NCBI GenBank assembly: GCA_021788565.1
Contig: JAJYKO010000231.1
Location: 1 to 7,385 of the forward strand
Direction: 5' to 3'
DNA: 7,385 nucleotides
Source: Chloroflexota bacterium
Lineage (GTDB): Bacteria; Chloroflexota; UBA6077
Positions 1-6,307 of this stretch are shown here, piece by piece. Both the position numbers and the translations under genes were made by a program. The notes below the pieces were generated by a model. It saw only the letters and a list, made by a program, of their open reading frames with translations, made no database searches and was not told where the DNA came from. Position 1 is the first letter of the stretch. Every line of letters begins with the position of its first letter.

Positions 1-1
1 C

Positions 2-481
2 ATAAACGAACACCTCCTGGGCTTCTTTGGGGACAAGGTGAAGGGGCTCGCCCTCTCTCGGAGCCGGCCCTACCACAAGAACGACAACCGGAACGTGGAG
101 CAGAAGAACTACAGCCTGGTCAGGGCCTACCTGGGGCACGAGAGGCTGGATACGGCGGCTCAGTCGATGGCGGTGAACGCCCTGTACGACCGGATGTGGC
201 TGTACTACAACCTGTTCCAGCCGGTGATGCACCTGGAGAGCAAGGAGGTGGTGGGAGAGAACCGGATCCGGCGCAAGTGGGACGATGCCAGGACCCCTTA
301 CGAGCGAGTGCTGGCAACCGGTGTGCTCTCGGATGGGCAGCAGGCGAGGCTGACTGGGCTCTACGCCAGGACCAATCCCAGGAAGCTAAGAGGGGAGATC
401 CATCAGATCATCGAGACGCTGTGGGAGGAGCCGAAAGCAATCCTGGGGCTGATGAAGCGGCTGGAAGCGGTGGCCTGCTGA
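2..481 (+). CDS. DDE integrase-type transposase, C-terminal part (5' end cut by window)
   Basis: The frame is open from the first bases of the window, reading INEHLLGFFGDKV before the first possible internal start, so 159 residues of a longer protein are visible and the true start lies upstream. Visible residues 19-37 hold the SRSRPYHKNDNRNVEQKN block. In the rve/DDE integrase-core transposases this block carries the catalytic Glu, here at visible residue 33. The first two catalytic Asp residues must lie upstream. The remainder is an Arg/Lys-rich helical C-terminal region (YDRMWLYYNLFQPVMHL, then RRKWDDARTPYERVL) typical of this group, which may be a DNA-binding tail. The reading frame ends in a normal TGA with no frameshift, so this end of the gene looks intact. 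It cuts and joins the ends of its own element. I place it among integrase-like insertion sequences (IS481/ISNCY-like), but the exact family is uncertain. Confidence 0.85.
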   Translation: MNEHLLGFFGDKVKGLALSRSRPYHKNDNRNVEQKNYSLVRAYLGHERLDTAAQSMAVNALYDRMWLYYNLFQPVMHLESKEVVGENRIRRKWDDARTPYERVLATGVLSDGQQARLTGLYARTNPRKLRGEIHQIIETLWEEPKAILGLMKRLEAVAC

Positions 482-495
482 GCCCCGTGGACCGG

Positions 496-554
496 GGCTG
501 TGGATAAGTGGACAGCTCTACGCGCCGCTCCGACCTGCCCACTTATCCACAGCC
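496..554. repeat. Perfect 16-bp inverted repeat with two DnaA-box-like 9-mers
   Basis: The sequence ggctgtggataagtgg at 496-511 is exactly the reverse complement of 539-554, with a 27-nt loop between. Each arm contains TTATCCACA (reverse strand at 499-507, forward strand at 543-551), which equals the DnaA-box consensus TTATNCACA. A small competing stem (gcccc 482-486 with ggggc 494-498) lies directly after the transposase stop and overlaps the left arm. The stem could end transposase transcription or be a binding site for the transposase or a host factor. There is no T-tract. An origin function is unlikely given the insertion-sequence context. Confidence 0.8.
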
Positions 555-624
555 ACTACTACTGCTACGAAGGGGGCACTCGCTGCCCCCCAGTCTGAAC
601 AACGGGGAGAGAGGAGGCGGCCAG

Positions 625-691
625 CCCAGTAACATTATCATTTGAGGGAACCACTCAGAAAACAGGGCTCCCGGTAACATTTTCATTTGAG
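625..691. repeat. Pair of 22-bp direct repeats at the insertion-sequence end
   Basis: The copies lie at 625-646 and 670-691, exactly 45 bp apart, and differ at only two positions (a628/g673 and a637/t682). The shared core is gtaacatt(a/t)tcatttgag. They sit between the transposase gene and the first chromosomal gene, where terminal transposase-binding sites are expected. The AT-rich core stands out from the GC-rich surroundings. A binding role is inferred; the repeat itself is seen directly. Confidence 0.85.
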
Positions 692-817
692 TTGACACGC
701 TGGCCGGAGGATGAATCTGGACTTTGACCTCGGGGTCTCGCCGTCAGGGCCCTGGTCCTCGAATTGCTGGCACAATTACCAGGGAGTCACAGAGGAAATC
801 TGAATGGAGGTACCAAG

Positions 818-1717
818 ATGGAGATAGCTTTTGTTGGGCTCGGCCGGATGGGTGGCAACATGGTCAAGCGGCTGCTAGAGCGCGGCGAACATCGGGTCGT
901 GGCGTTCGATCCAAACCCCGCTGCCGTCAAGGAGGCCGTCGAGGCCGGGGCGACTGGAGCGGATTCGCTGGATGCGCTCGTAGCTGCCCTTCAGCCGCCG
1001 CGGGCTATCTGGATAATGGTTCCAGCGGGGCCAGCGGTTGATGAGACGCTGCGAAGCCTGGCGGGGCTCTGCACGCGCGGTGACCTGTTCATCGACGGGG
1101 GGAACTCCTTCTACAAGGACTCCATCCGCCGGGCTGACGAGATGGCTGCACGTGGCTACGAGATGATGGACGTCGGCACCAGCGGCGGCATCTGGGGGCT
1201 GGAAGTTGGCTACTGCATGATGATCGGCGGGAGCTTGAAGTCCTTCCTTCGGATCGAGCCCGCCCTTCGTACCCTTGCCCCTGAGGGAGGATACGCCCAC
1301 GTGGGACCTAACGGCGCCGGCCACTTTTCCAAGATGGTCCACAACGGCGTCGAGTATGGAATGATGCAGGCGTACGCGGAGGGTTTCGCCATACTGCAGG
1401 GCTCACAGTTCCAGTACGACATGCATACTCTCGCCTCGCTCTGGAATCACGGCAGCGTTATTCGCTCCTGGCTGCTGGAGTTGGCGGAAGATGCTTTCTC
1501 CAAGGACCCGAAGTTGGAGCAGGTGGCAGGGTACGTCGAGGACACCGGCGAGGGGCGGTGGACGGTGGAGGCAGCCATCGAGGAGGCGGTACCCGCTCCG
1601 GTGATAGCCGAGGCTCTCTTCGATCGGTTCCGCTCGCGACAAGCGGAGAGCTTCGGGGACAAGGTTCTGGCGGTGTTGCGGAAGGAGTTCGGGGGGCATC
1701 CCATCCGTACGAAGTGA
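818..1717 (+). CDS. gnd: 6-phosphogluconate dehydrogenase, decarboxylating, short form
   Basis: This cytosolic enzyme oxidatively decarboxylates 6-phosphogluconate to ribulose 5-phosphate in the pentose phosphate pathway. The 299-residue product begins with a Rossmann motif (VGLGRMGGN, residues 6-14). An Asp follows the second strand (VVAFD, D31) where NADP-dependent forms usually have Asn-Arg, so NAD preference is likely by inference. Substrate-site blocks are GNSFYK (95-100), TSGGIWG (121-127) and HFSKMVHNGVEYGMM (169-183), with the expected catalytic K172 and with N176 and E179 present. The length matches the roughly 300-residue short bacterial form rather than the roughly 470-residue E. 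coli type. I chose ATG 818 because TGGAGG (805-810) lies 7 nt upstream and the protein then starts directly with the first strand. The longer TTG start at 764 would add 18 residues unlike the family. No pathway partner such as zwf is adjacent. The gene lies just downstream of the insertion-sequence end and converges on the kinase gene. Confidence 0.93.
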   Translation: MEIAFVGLGRMGGNMVKRLLERGEHRVVAFDPNPAAVKEAVEAGATGADSLDALVAALQPPRAIWIMVPAGPAVDETLRSLAGLCTRGDLFIDGGNSFYKDSIRRADEMAARGYEMMDVGTSGGIWGLEVGYCMMIGGSLKSFLRIEPALRTLAPEGGYAHVGPNGAGHFSKMVHNGVEYGMMQAYAEGFAILQGSQFQYDMHTLASLWNHGSVIRSWLLELAEDAFSKDPKLEQVAGYVEDTGEGRWTVEAAIEEAVPAPVIAEALFDRFRSRQAESFGDKVLAVLRKEFGGHPIRTK

Positions 1718-1723
1718 TGCGGC

Positions 1724-1847
1724 GATTTGGAGTGCGTGTGCGTCAGCACCGCTTTCTGGTAAGCGCGTGAGCGCCGTAGGTGCGGCCACCCATCACGGCG
1801 CTCACGCGCCTGTGTCAAAGCGGCGCTTACGTGCCGCACTCCAAGTC
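1724..1847. repeat. 124-bp imperfect palindrome (REPIN-like) filling a convergent gap
   Basis: The outer arms 1724-1736 and 1835-1847 pair over 13 positions with one G-T wobble. After a one-base bulge, 18 positions pair with 14 matches. Seven bases on each side then do not pair, and finally the arms 1763-1777 (gcgcgtgagcgccgt) and 1795-1809 match perfectly over 15 bp around a 17-nt loop. Each arm also holds small hairpins of its own (for example gtgc-gtca-gcac at 1738-1749). This nested form resembles two inverted REP units. The element starts 7 nt after the dehydrogenase stop and ends 14 nt before the kinase stop, so it could end transcription from both sides, although no T-tract follows. 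Confidence 0.85.
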
Positions 1848-1860
1848 ACGCTTCTCCTGC

Positions 1861-4539
1861 TCACCCCGTCCCTCTATCGCCGACGACGGGGATGTTGAAG
1901 GAGAAGGTGCTTCCCTTGCCCACCTCGCTCTCTACCCAGATGCGTCCGCCGTGGGCTTCTACCAGGCCTCTCGTTATATAGAGCCCCAGCCCGAGGCTGT
2001 CGGAGCGCCTGTGCTGCCTGGCGGGCCGGCCGTACTTCTCGAAAAGCCCGCCCAGGGCTTCGGGAGGAATGCCCTCCCCCAGATCCGACACCGAGACCAG
2101 GACCTCACCCAGCCGTGCACTGGCCGTGACGGTGATCTTAGTGCCGGGTTCGGAGTACTTGATGGCGTTGGTGAGGAGGTTCATCAGAATCCTCTCGAGG
2201 CGGTCCGGATCGGCATAGACTGCTGGGAGCGGCTCCTCGGCATTCAACTCGATCCGATCCACGTCGAGAATGCCGCGGAGCCGCTCTATCATCTGGATGA
2301 GGAAATCCTCCATATTCACCGTGGTCTCATCCAGCCTCAGCTGTCCACTCTCCATACGCGTCGAGTCGACCAGATCCTGGATCATGGAGTTCATCTGCCT
2401 GCCGGCCAGAATGATAGCCTCCGCGCTGCGACGAGCCCGAGTATTCCATCCCTCGGTTTCGGGGCCTCGCAACATCATCTGAGCGTGCCCCTGAATGACG
2501 GTGAGCGGCGCGCGAAGATCGTGAGAGACGGTCTGGACCAACTCTTCCTGCTGCTCCTGCAGCTCGTGCTGAGCGGTGAAATCCGTGATGACCAACACCA
2601 CCCCAACGAGCCTGTCGTCATGCGCGCGGATAGGCGCGGCGCTGGTAGACACCCAGTAAGTCATACCGGATGAGGAGCGCAGGGCCATCATCTGCCCCAG
2701 CACCGTCTCTCCGCGTAACGCCCGCGTCGCCGGCATCGCCTCGGGAGGTATCGGCCTGCCCTCCGCGGTTTCCGCGTGGAGTAAAGACAGCCGCTGGGGT
2801 AGCGGGAGCTCTCTCTGCTCCGGCGTGTAGCCCAGGACCCTCTCGGCTGCCAGGTTTATACGCCAGATCGAGCCGTCCGGTGCCAGGATCATGACCCCGT
2901 CCGCGATGGAGGAGATGGTGAGGTCCAGCTCGGAAGCCCTCCGCTCGACTTCCTCCTCGGCCTGCTTTCGCGCCGTGATGTCCCTGGAGACCGTTAGGAG
3001 CCCCACTACCTCCCCGTTCCTGTCGCGCAGGGGGACCTTGCGCACCAGGCAGAACATGTTCAGGTTCGGATTCGGGAACTTCGTCTCGACTTCTATCGGC
3101 TGCCCAGTTGAGAGGACGTACTGGTCCTCGGCGGTCATGCGTGTAGCGTAAGTCGGGTCGAGCAACTCCCAGTTAGTCTTGCCGATCACTTCCTCGTGGG
3201 ACCTGTCCAGTCTGCGGAGGTGTTCCGTGTTCGCCATGACGTACCGGAGGTCCGTGTCCTGGACGTGCACGCCGTCATTCATCGTCTCTATCATCGTGCG
3301 GAAGCGTTCCTCCGCCCGCTGGGCCTCTTCCATCAGGTGGCGGCTCTCGAGACTGCGGATGGACAGCTCTTGATTGGCGGCCGTCAGGCCTTCCTGGCGA
3401 GCCCGCAGCTCTCTGGACATCAGGTTGAATGCCTCGGCAAGCTCCACCAGTTCCCTCGGCCTCGACATCTTCACCCCGTTCTCGAATCTTCCCTGTCCGA
3501 TGGCAGCGGCATGCTTTCTCAGGCGGCGCAACGGCACGGCCATTCCCCTGGCGATGGTAGAGGCCATGAGGATGGATATGGTGCCGACCAGCAAGAGCAG
3601 CGAGATGTCGCTGATCAGGTCTCGGATGGCCAGGGCGGTCGCCTCACTGGCTGGTTGGCTGGCAATGGCCGCCCAGCCGATACCGGAGATCGGGGCGATG
3701 CCGGCTACTCGCGCTTGACCGTCGATGGGCGAGGCGAAAGTGCCGGTTGCCTCCTGACCGGAGGGGATCTTGAAGCCGCTGTTCGAGAGCGATTTAAAAT
3801 CCCGTTGCGCCCAGGTCAGATTGACCGCGGGATACCTGTAAACGTCCATTCCCTCGCTGTCGATAACGTCGACGGCGGACGCACCGCTCCGTTCGATCGC
3901 GAGTTGTCGGCCTAGCCATTCGGGATCTATCCCGGCCACGACCACTCCCCGAAGACCGGCGCTATCAATGGTTTTGCGCGAGATGGTGAAAGCCGGCTGG
4001 CCGTTTGACTGGCTCTGGAAGAGGTCGCTCACGGCCCAGCCGTTGCTCGCCGCGACCGCCTGGGCGCAGGCCTGACGCTCGTCAATCGGATCCGGCGGGG
4101 TCGGTTCGCTACTGAACACGATCTGACATTGTGGATCGAGCCAGCTCGCGTACGTGAGAGACTGATATTCGGAGCGCGTCGTTCTCAGGAGGTCTCTGGC
4201 TTCTTGTGGAGTGAGAGACGCGGGGGCCGAAAGTTCTACTCCCAGGGTTTGCTCCTGGTGGAGGACGTCATTGATGTAGGCGTCAAAGGTGGAGGCGGTG
4301 CCCCAGGCTACCTCGAGGTTCGCCTGGAGCGCCCTCGCCTGCTCCGATCCAAAATCCAGGTAGTGGATGGCCACTTCCGCGAGCAGCATAGGAAGGAGCA
4401 CGATCGCCAGGAGGAGACGCAGCATGCCGGGGATGGTGCGCGGAAAAAAGCGAGCGAAGCCGAGGGGTTCCTCGGCTTCTTCGCCGCCAGCTTCATTATG
4501 GAGTGTCTCGCCATGATTGGTCGGGTTTGCGCCGTGCAA
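1861..4539 (-). CDS. Membrane sensor histidine kinase (Cache-like sensor, HAMP, 2 PAS, HisKA, HATPase)
   Basis: This is an 892-residue inner-membrane sensor kinase that autophosphorylates on His and should pass the phosphate to a response regulator. Order of parts: an acidic cytosolic start (1-30); TM1 (about 37-60); an extracytoplasmic Cache-like sensor (about 65-300, with two Cys at 138 and 158); TM2 (about 308-330); HAMP (331-383); a coiled linker (about 384-410); PAS1 (about 411-525, ending in SRDITARKQAEEE); PAS2 (about 535-655); HisKA with phospho-acceptor H673 in VSHDLRAPLT; and HATPase (about 775-886). The ATP site is complete: N box NLLTNAIKY (787-795, N791), G1 DLGEG (819-823), F box LFEK (832-835) and G2 GLGL (850-853). 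The kinase should therefore be active. TTG at 4539 is chosen as start because GGAGG lies 7 nt upstream and no Met codon precedes residue 39, which is already in TM1. There is no response regulator next to it, so it is an orphan within this window. The ligand cannot be read from the sequence. Confidence 0.95.
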   Translation of the reverse strand: MHGANPTNHGETLHNEAGGEEAEEPLGFARFFPRTIPGMLRLLLAIVLLPMLLAEVAIHYLDFGSEQARALQANLEVAWGTASTFDAYINDVLHQEQTLGVELSAPASLTPQEARDLLRTTRSEYQSLTYASWLDPQCQIVFSSEPTPPDPIDERQACAQAVAASNGWAVSDLFQSQSNGQPAFTISRKTIDSAGLRGVVVAGIDPEWLGRQLAIERSGASAVDVIDSEGMDVYRYPAVNLTWAQRDFKSLSNSGFKIPSGQEATGTFASPIDGQARVAGIAPISGIGWAAIASQPASEATALAIRDLISDISLLLLVGTISILMASTIARGMAVPLRRLRKHAAAIGQGRFENGVKMSRPRELVELAEAFNLMSRELRARQEGLTAANQELSIRSLESRHLMEEAQRAEERFRTMIETMNDGVHVQDTDLRYVMANTEHLRRLDRSHEEVIGKTNWELLDPTYATRMTAEDQYVLSTGQPIEVETKFPNPNLNMFCLVRKVPLRDRNGEVVGLLTVSRDITARKQAEEEVERRASELDLTISSIADGVMILAPDGSIWRINLAAERVLGYTPEQRELPLPQRLSLLHAETAEGRPIPPEAMPATRALRGETVLGQMMALRSSSGMTYWVSTSAAPIRAHDDRLVGVVLVITDFTAQHELQEQQEELVQTVSHDLRAPLTVIQGHAQMMLRGPETEGWNTRARRSAEAIILAGRQMNSMIQDLVDSTRMESGQLRLDETTVNMEDFLIQMIERLRGILDVDRIELNAEEPLPAVYADPDRLERILMNLLTNAIKYSEPGTKITVTASARLGEVLVSVSDLGEGIPPEALGGLFEKYGRPARQHRRSDSLGLGLYITRGLVEAHGGRIWVESEVGKGSTFSFNIPVVGDRGTG

Positions 4540-4546
4540 GAGAGCA

Positions 4547-4551
4547 CCTCC
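4547..4551 (-). promoter_or_regulatory. Ribosome binding site that fixes a TTG start
   Basis: On the minus strand GGAGG lies here, 7 nt before TTG at 4539. No ATG exists in frame upstream, and the first in-frame ATG would start inside the first membrane helix. The TTG is therefore the best start for the sensor kinase. Confidence 0.7.
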
Positions 4552-4776
4552 GTCGTGCCGGTTGCCTGACCGCTCAGCGAGGAAGGCTCACATCAGAGCT
4601 ATGTACTTAACATCTGCCTGGCTTCACTCTTGTGTTTGCTACTATAGCCACCACGCTTCGGTAGCTGGGTGAGCTTTCATCTTGGCGCTCGCGAAAACGA
4701 GGGTCTAAACAGGAGTTTCGCGCCATCTCGAGTGCGAGACGCACAGAAGTCGGAAGGAACGGTACCGCTGAGAGAT

Positions 4777-4803
4777 ATTATATGCGATAGATAACTGGGG
4801 TCA
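4777..4803 (-). promoter_or_regulatory. Candidate leftward promoter for the sensor kinase
   Basis: On the minus strand the -35 TTGACC (4798-4803, five of six consensus bases) is followed after 15 bp by a perfect TATAAT (4777-4782). The spacing is two short of the ideal 17, and an overlapping TAATAT at 4775-4780 would give 17. Transcription would begin near 4770 and leave an untranslated leader of about 230 nt before the kinase TTG. The -35 box lies inside the left arm of the 4796-4828 palindrome. Confidence 0.45.
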
Positions 4804-4828
4804 ACAGCGAAAACTTCGATGTTGATCC
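4796..4828. promoter_or_regulatory. 33-bp near-perfect palindrome, candidate operator or RNA hairpin
   Basis: Bases 4796-4810 pair with 4814-4828 around the three-base loop aac: 15 positions with only one G-A mismatch (4806/4818) and one G-T wobble (4799/4825). The outer half-sites are ggggtcaaca and tgttgatccc. As DNA it could bind a dimeric regulator, and it overlaps the -35 box of the leftward kinase promoter. As rightward RNA it would form a very stable stem-loop. No T-tract follows, so it is not a standard terminator. Confidence 0.6.
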
Positions 4829-4948
4829 CGCAAAATCCTCCAGCACCAGCGGCTAGTTTACGATTGACGGACCCATTGCGGGGAAGGGCGCAACAAAGCT
4901 ACCATATATTACGATGCTGTAACCTGCGGCGGTGTTATCTCTGTGCGG

Positions 4949-4977
4949 TTGCCGGACGCAGGCCTAAGCTATACGAT
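4949..4977 (+). promoter_or_regulatory. Candidate rightward promoter for the S41 peptidase
   Basis: TTGCCG (4949-4954) and TACGAT (4972-4977) are separated by 17 bp, and each matches four of six sigma-70 consensus bases. Transcription would start near 4984, about 80 nt before ATG 5066. A second -10-like TATACT at 5029-5034 has no convincing -35 partner. This is a weak call made from pattern alone. Confidence 0.3.
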
Positions 4978-4987
4978 GCCCCCGCGT

Positions 4988-5006
4988 ACTCGCAAATCAC
5001 TCGCAA
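4988..5006. repeat. Two 8-bp direct repeats in 11-bp phase
   Basis: The sequence actcgcaa occurs at 4988-4995 and again at 4999-5006, 11 bp or about one helical turn apart. It lies just after the predicted start of transcription for the S41 gene, where a regulator could bind on one face of the DNA. Chance occurrence is quite possible for so short a repeat. Confidence 0.35.
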
Positions 5007-5065
5007 GAGCGCGAAGGCATCGATCGGTTATACTCCACAGTGCATACTCCTTGTAGGAGGTCCTC

Positions 5066-6307
5066 ATGGGCAGATGGCGCCAGTGGTTGCTGGCTATCCT
5101 CGTACTTCTGGTCGTGTCAGGCGGCGCATTCACGGCGGGCGTGACGGCGGACCGCAGTGGGGTGATCCCGGGCGCGGTGTCGACTGAGCCGCCCCAACTG
5201 ACGAACCAGTTCGGCGTTTTCTGGCAGGCATGGACGCTCGTAAATGAGCACTTCGTAGATCGTTCAGCCCTGAATCCTCGTAACCTCACATATGGCGCCA
5301 TCGATGGTATGTTGAACGCCCTGGGCGACACTGGCCATACGCGGTTCCTCACTCCCCAGGAAGCGAGTATTCAGACCAGCGATATTTCCGGACAGTTCGA
5401 GGGGATCGGAGCGCAGCTGGGGCTCAAGGACGGCTACCCGGTTATCGTCGCCCCGCTAGATGGCTCGCCGGCCGAGAAGGCCGGAATTCGGGCGGGCGAC
5501 ATTATTGTGCAGGTCGATGGCCAGTCGGTGGCGGGAGCGTCGCTGGACAAGGTGGTCAGCATGGTTCGCGGTCCCGAAGGGACGGACGTGAAGCTCACGG
5601 TTATCCATGCCGGCCAGGGCTCGATGACGGACATCACGATCCAGAGGGCCAAGATTCAGGTCCATCCTGTAAGCTGGGCCATGATCCCGGGCACGAAGCT
5701 CGCCGACATCCGCATGAACGAGTTCGCTGCCACCACCAACCAGGAGTTGGTACAGGCGATCAAGGACAGTCGGGCGGCGGGCGCAACAGGGCTGGTGGTG
5801 GATGTGCGGAACAATCCTGGAGGGCTGCTGGACCAGGCAGTCTCAGTGACCAGCCAGTTCCTGTCTTCGGGGAACGTTCTGCTGGATCAGGATGCCAAGG
5901 GCAATCGGAAACCCGTAGCCGTGCAACCGGGTGGCCAGGCCACCGACATCCCCATGGTCATGCTGATAAACCTGGGGACCGCGAGCGCCTCGGAGATCTT
6001 CGCGGGTGCCATCCAGGACTACCACCGCGGTCAACTGGTCGGTGAGACCACCTTCGGAACCGGCACCGTCCTTTCAGGGTACACCCTCTCGGACGGGTCC
6101 ATGCTGTTGCTGGGGACTAGCGAGTGGCTGACCCCCAACGGGCGGCAGATCTGGAAGCACGGCATCACCCCGGATGTCACAGTCTCACTGGCTTCCGGCA
6201 AAGCTCCCGTTACACCCGACACCATGAAGGGGATGACGCCGGACCAGCTTCGTTCAAGCGGCGATGCCCAGCTGCTGAAAGCGGTAGACCTGCTGGGAGC
6301 GAAGTAG
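5066..6307 (+). CDS. S41 family (C-terminal processing) peptidase with PDZ domain, catalytic Lys replaced by Thr
   Basis: This 413-residue protein acts outside the cytoplasmic membrane. Residues 1-5 are positively charged and 7-26 form a signal peptide or membrane anchor. An N-terminal helical region follows (about 45-105, with the family-like DTGHTRFLTP), then a PDZ domain (about 108-195) for substrate C-termini, and the S41 protease core (about 198-372) with VVDVRNNPGGLLDQA (244-258) and GTASASEIFAGA (304-315). By alignment with Tsp/CtpB motifs the nucleophile is S307. The general-base Lys expected 25 residues later, in GETTFGxGTV, is T332 (codon ACC), so the standard Ser-Lys dyad is incomplete. 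The protein may be a diverged active subgroup or a non-catalytic PDZ protein. ATG 5066 is well supported by AGGAGG at 5055-5060, five nt upstream. The gene diverges from the sensor kinase and converges on the HtrA protease. Its last codons and TA of the stop belong to a 14-bp duplication caused by a downstream insertion. Confidence 0.92.
   Translation: MGRWRQWLLAILVLLVVSGGAFTAGVTADRSGVIPGAVSTEPPQLTNQFGVFWQAWTLVNEHFVDRSALNPRNLTYGAIDGMLNALGDTGHTRFLTPQEASIQTSDISGQFEGIGAQLGLKDGYPVIVAPLDGSPAEKAGIRAGDIIVQVDGQSVAGASLDKVVSMVRGPEGTDVKLTVIHAGQGSMTDITIQRAKIQVHPVSWAMIPGTKLADIRMNEFAATTNQELVQAIKDSRAAGATGLVVDVRNNPGGLLDQAVSVTSQFLSSGNVLLDQDAKGNRKPVAVQPGGQATDIPMVMLINLGTASASEIFAGAIQDYHRGQLVGETTFGTGTVLSGYTLSDGSMLLLGTSEWLTPNGRQIWKHGITPDVTVSLASGKAPVTPDTMKGMTPDQLRSSGDAQLLKAVDLLGAK

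Larger units (their letters stand above)
2..697 (+). mobile_element. Right end of an insertion sequence (left end outside window)
   Basis: This is the 3' part of an insertion sequence: the end of its transposase gene plus about 215 bp of non-coding terminal DNA. The non-coding part contains a perfect 16-bp inverted repeat (496-511 and 539-554) and two 22-bp direct repeats (625-646 and 670-691), the kind of subterminal repeats to which transposases bind. The right boundary is an estimate. I placed it just after the second direct repeat because no repeated structure continues beyond about 697. The left end and any target duplication lie outside the window, so the boundary cannot be proven here. 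Confidence 0.55.
4540..5065. other. Long divergent intergenic region
   Basis: This stretch of about 525 bp separates the leftward kinase from the rightward S41 peptidase and is visibly richer in A and T than the genes. I see no protein-coding frame with family features and no tRNA-like fold. It holds the candidate promoters, the 33-bp palindrome and the short phased repeat listed separately. A weaker stem (cgcgaaa 4690-4696 with tttcgcg 4716-4722, 19-nt loop) and a 5-bp stem at 4726-4739 are also present. A small RNA in this region cannot be excluded. Confidence 0.6.

Noticed and set aside
496..554. Possible replication origin because of two DnaA boxes
   Set aside because: There are only two boxes, inside an insertion-sequence end, with no AT-rich unwinding region and no dnaA or dnaN nearby.
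764..817. Longer 6-phosphogluconate dehydrogenase start at TTG 764
   Set aside because: It adds 18 residues before the first Rossmann strand, which the family does not have. ATG 818 has a good ribosome binding site 7 nt upstream.
1717..1861. Target duplication flanking the 1724-1847 palindrome
   Set aside because: I compared the flanks on both sides and found no direct repeat longer than a few bases, unlike the 6293-6409 element.
1780..2673. Open frame of 297 codons on the plus strand, antisense to the kinase C-terminal half
   Set aside because: It lies entirely opposite well-conserved HisKA/HATPase coding sequence, and its translation has no family features. Long antisense frames are common in GC-rich genes.
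3196..3915. Open frame of 239 codons on the plus strand, antisense to the kinase sensor and PAS1
   Set aside because: It is a shadow of the kinase frame: low-complexity composition, no domain and no convincing start.
4641..4646. Minus-strand TATAGT as a -10 box for the kinase
   Set aside because: No acceptable -35 hexamer exists at 16-18 bp upstream (the position reads CCCAGC). The 4777-4803 pair is better.
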